Source of the DNA: Deinococcus fonticola
Lineage (GTDB): Bacteria; Deinococcota; Deinococci; Deinococcales; Deinococcaceae
Direction of reading: 5' to 3'
NCBI RefSeq assembly: GCF_004634215.1
Contig: NZ_SMMH01000020.1
Span: 5,892 to 69,891, forward strand
Length of the DNA: 64,000 bases
Of the stretch, positions 63,886 through 64,000 are shown in pieces (within the stretch, counting starts at the first letter, position 1; every line of letters starts with the position of its first letter). The position numbers were made by a program, and so were the translations under genes. Below the pieces are notes generated by a model. It was given only the letters and a program-made list of their open reading frames with translations, did no database searches and was not told the origin of the DNA.

Positions 63886-64000
63886 CAAATTTTATGAGAA
63901 GACGTCCCCGATAGGGGATAATTTCTGTTTGTGACGACAAAAATGCTCCTCGGGGACGTACCCCGACTCTACCAGAATGTCCGCCCCTTCCTCAGTTCCC
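63883..64000 (+). mobile_element. left end of a probable insertion sequence, partial
   Basis: From about 63883 the sequence changes to an AT-richer stretch with a small GTCCCC/GGGGA pairing, a GATAAT hexamer (63917-63922), and then an open frame that runs off the edge. The exact boundary, terminal inverted repeat and family cannot be set from one end. Confidence 0.5.
63931..64000 (+). CDS. putative transposase, N-terminal fragment
   Basis: GTG 63931 starts an open frame of 23 codons to the window edge (VTTKMLLGDVPRLYQNVR...). It lies 8 nt after GATAAT. The position inside an apparent insertion makes a transposase likely, but the fragment is too short to name a family. Confidence 0.4.
   Translation, partial: MTTKMLLGDVPRLYQNVRPFLSS

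Overview
The window looks like a chromosomal segment of a Deinococcus species. It is GC-rich. It carries a lysine-via-aminoadipate carrier gene (LysW) next to lysX, a response regulator resembling the Deinococcus radiation-response regulator DrRRA, a rpoD with a long Ala/Lys-rich N-terminus, and many secreted or lipoprotein genes of unknown role. The commonest start arrangement is a TAnnnT -10 hexamer only 5-7 nt before an ATG or GTG, meaning leaderless mRNA, which is known to be widespread in Deinococcus. I used this spacing to choose several starts (tsaD, smpB, the PLD protein, murI, crp). No tRNA, rRNA or CRISPR array was seen.

Layout. 1-5.2 kb: end of an SPFH protein, a membrane-anchored hypothetical, an FAD oxidoreductase, a convergent E1 alpha/beta 2-oxoacid dehydrogenase operon and a DUF4384 lipoprotein. 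5.4-13.1 kb: ftsH, an orphan OmpR-type regulator, hemD and hemA, ygfZ plus a small membrane protein, and a DUF3006/ComEC-like metallo-beta-lactamase pair. 13.1-21.6 kb: ddl, ispG, a DUF4259 gene, dusA, a GNAT/HelD-like helicase pair and an RsmC-like methyltransferase. 21.8-30.4 kb: rpoD, a two-domain GNAT, a TSUP permease, msrA, a minimal Ser/Thr kinase, a secreted GH13 amylase, a lipoprotein and tsaD. 30.5-38.8 kb: a second DUF4384 protein, a molybdopterin-domain/histidine-kinase pair, DoxX, murI-rph, ppx and fba. 38.9-45.3 kb: a secreted hypothetical, a large subtilisin-like protease with a Pro-rich linker, ispH and a secreted phospholipase D-like protein. 45.6-51.1 kb: aroE translationally coupled to a CHASE/PAS histidine kinase and a REC-histidine kinase. 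51.3-58.9 kb: an SDR, smpB coupled to an amidase-like and a GerMN protein, smc and lepB. 58.9-64 kb: a LolD-like ATPase, a Crp/Fnr regulator, a double zinc-ribbon protein, a cysteine-less LysW, lysX, and a MalK/UgpC-type ATPase. After that comes a secreted-protein gene that stops after 10 codons, where an apparent insertion sequence begins and runs off the window.

Points of most interest: (i) a LysW that keeps the C-terminal EDWGE tail but has lost every zinc-ribbon cysteine, next to a gene that has LysW-like zinc ribbons but no EDWGE tail; (ii) a dispersed intergenic repeat family (four copies, about 80-155 bp) that ends at or near the -10 boxes of leaderless genes; (iii) an N-acetylmuramoyl-alanine amidase homologue that lacks both zinc-ligand histidines; (iv) a 21-codon leaderless ORF whose stop overlaps the hemA start; (v) aroE fused by 4-nt overlaps to two sensor kinases; (vi) a molybdopterin-binding-domain protein paired with a histidine kinase. 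Most of the rest is ordinary core metabolism and housekeeping. All family assignments are from reading motifs; no database search was run.
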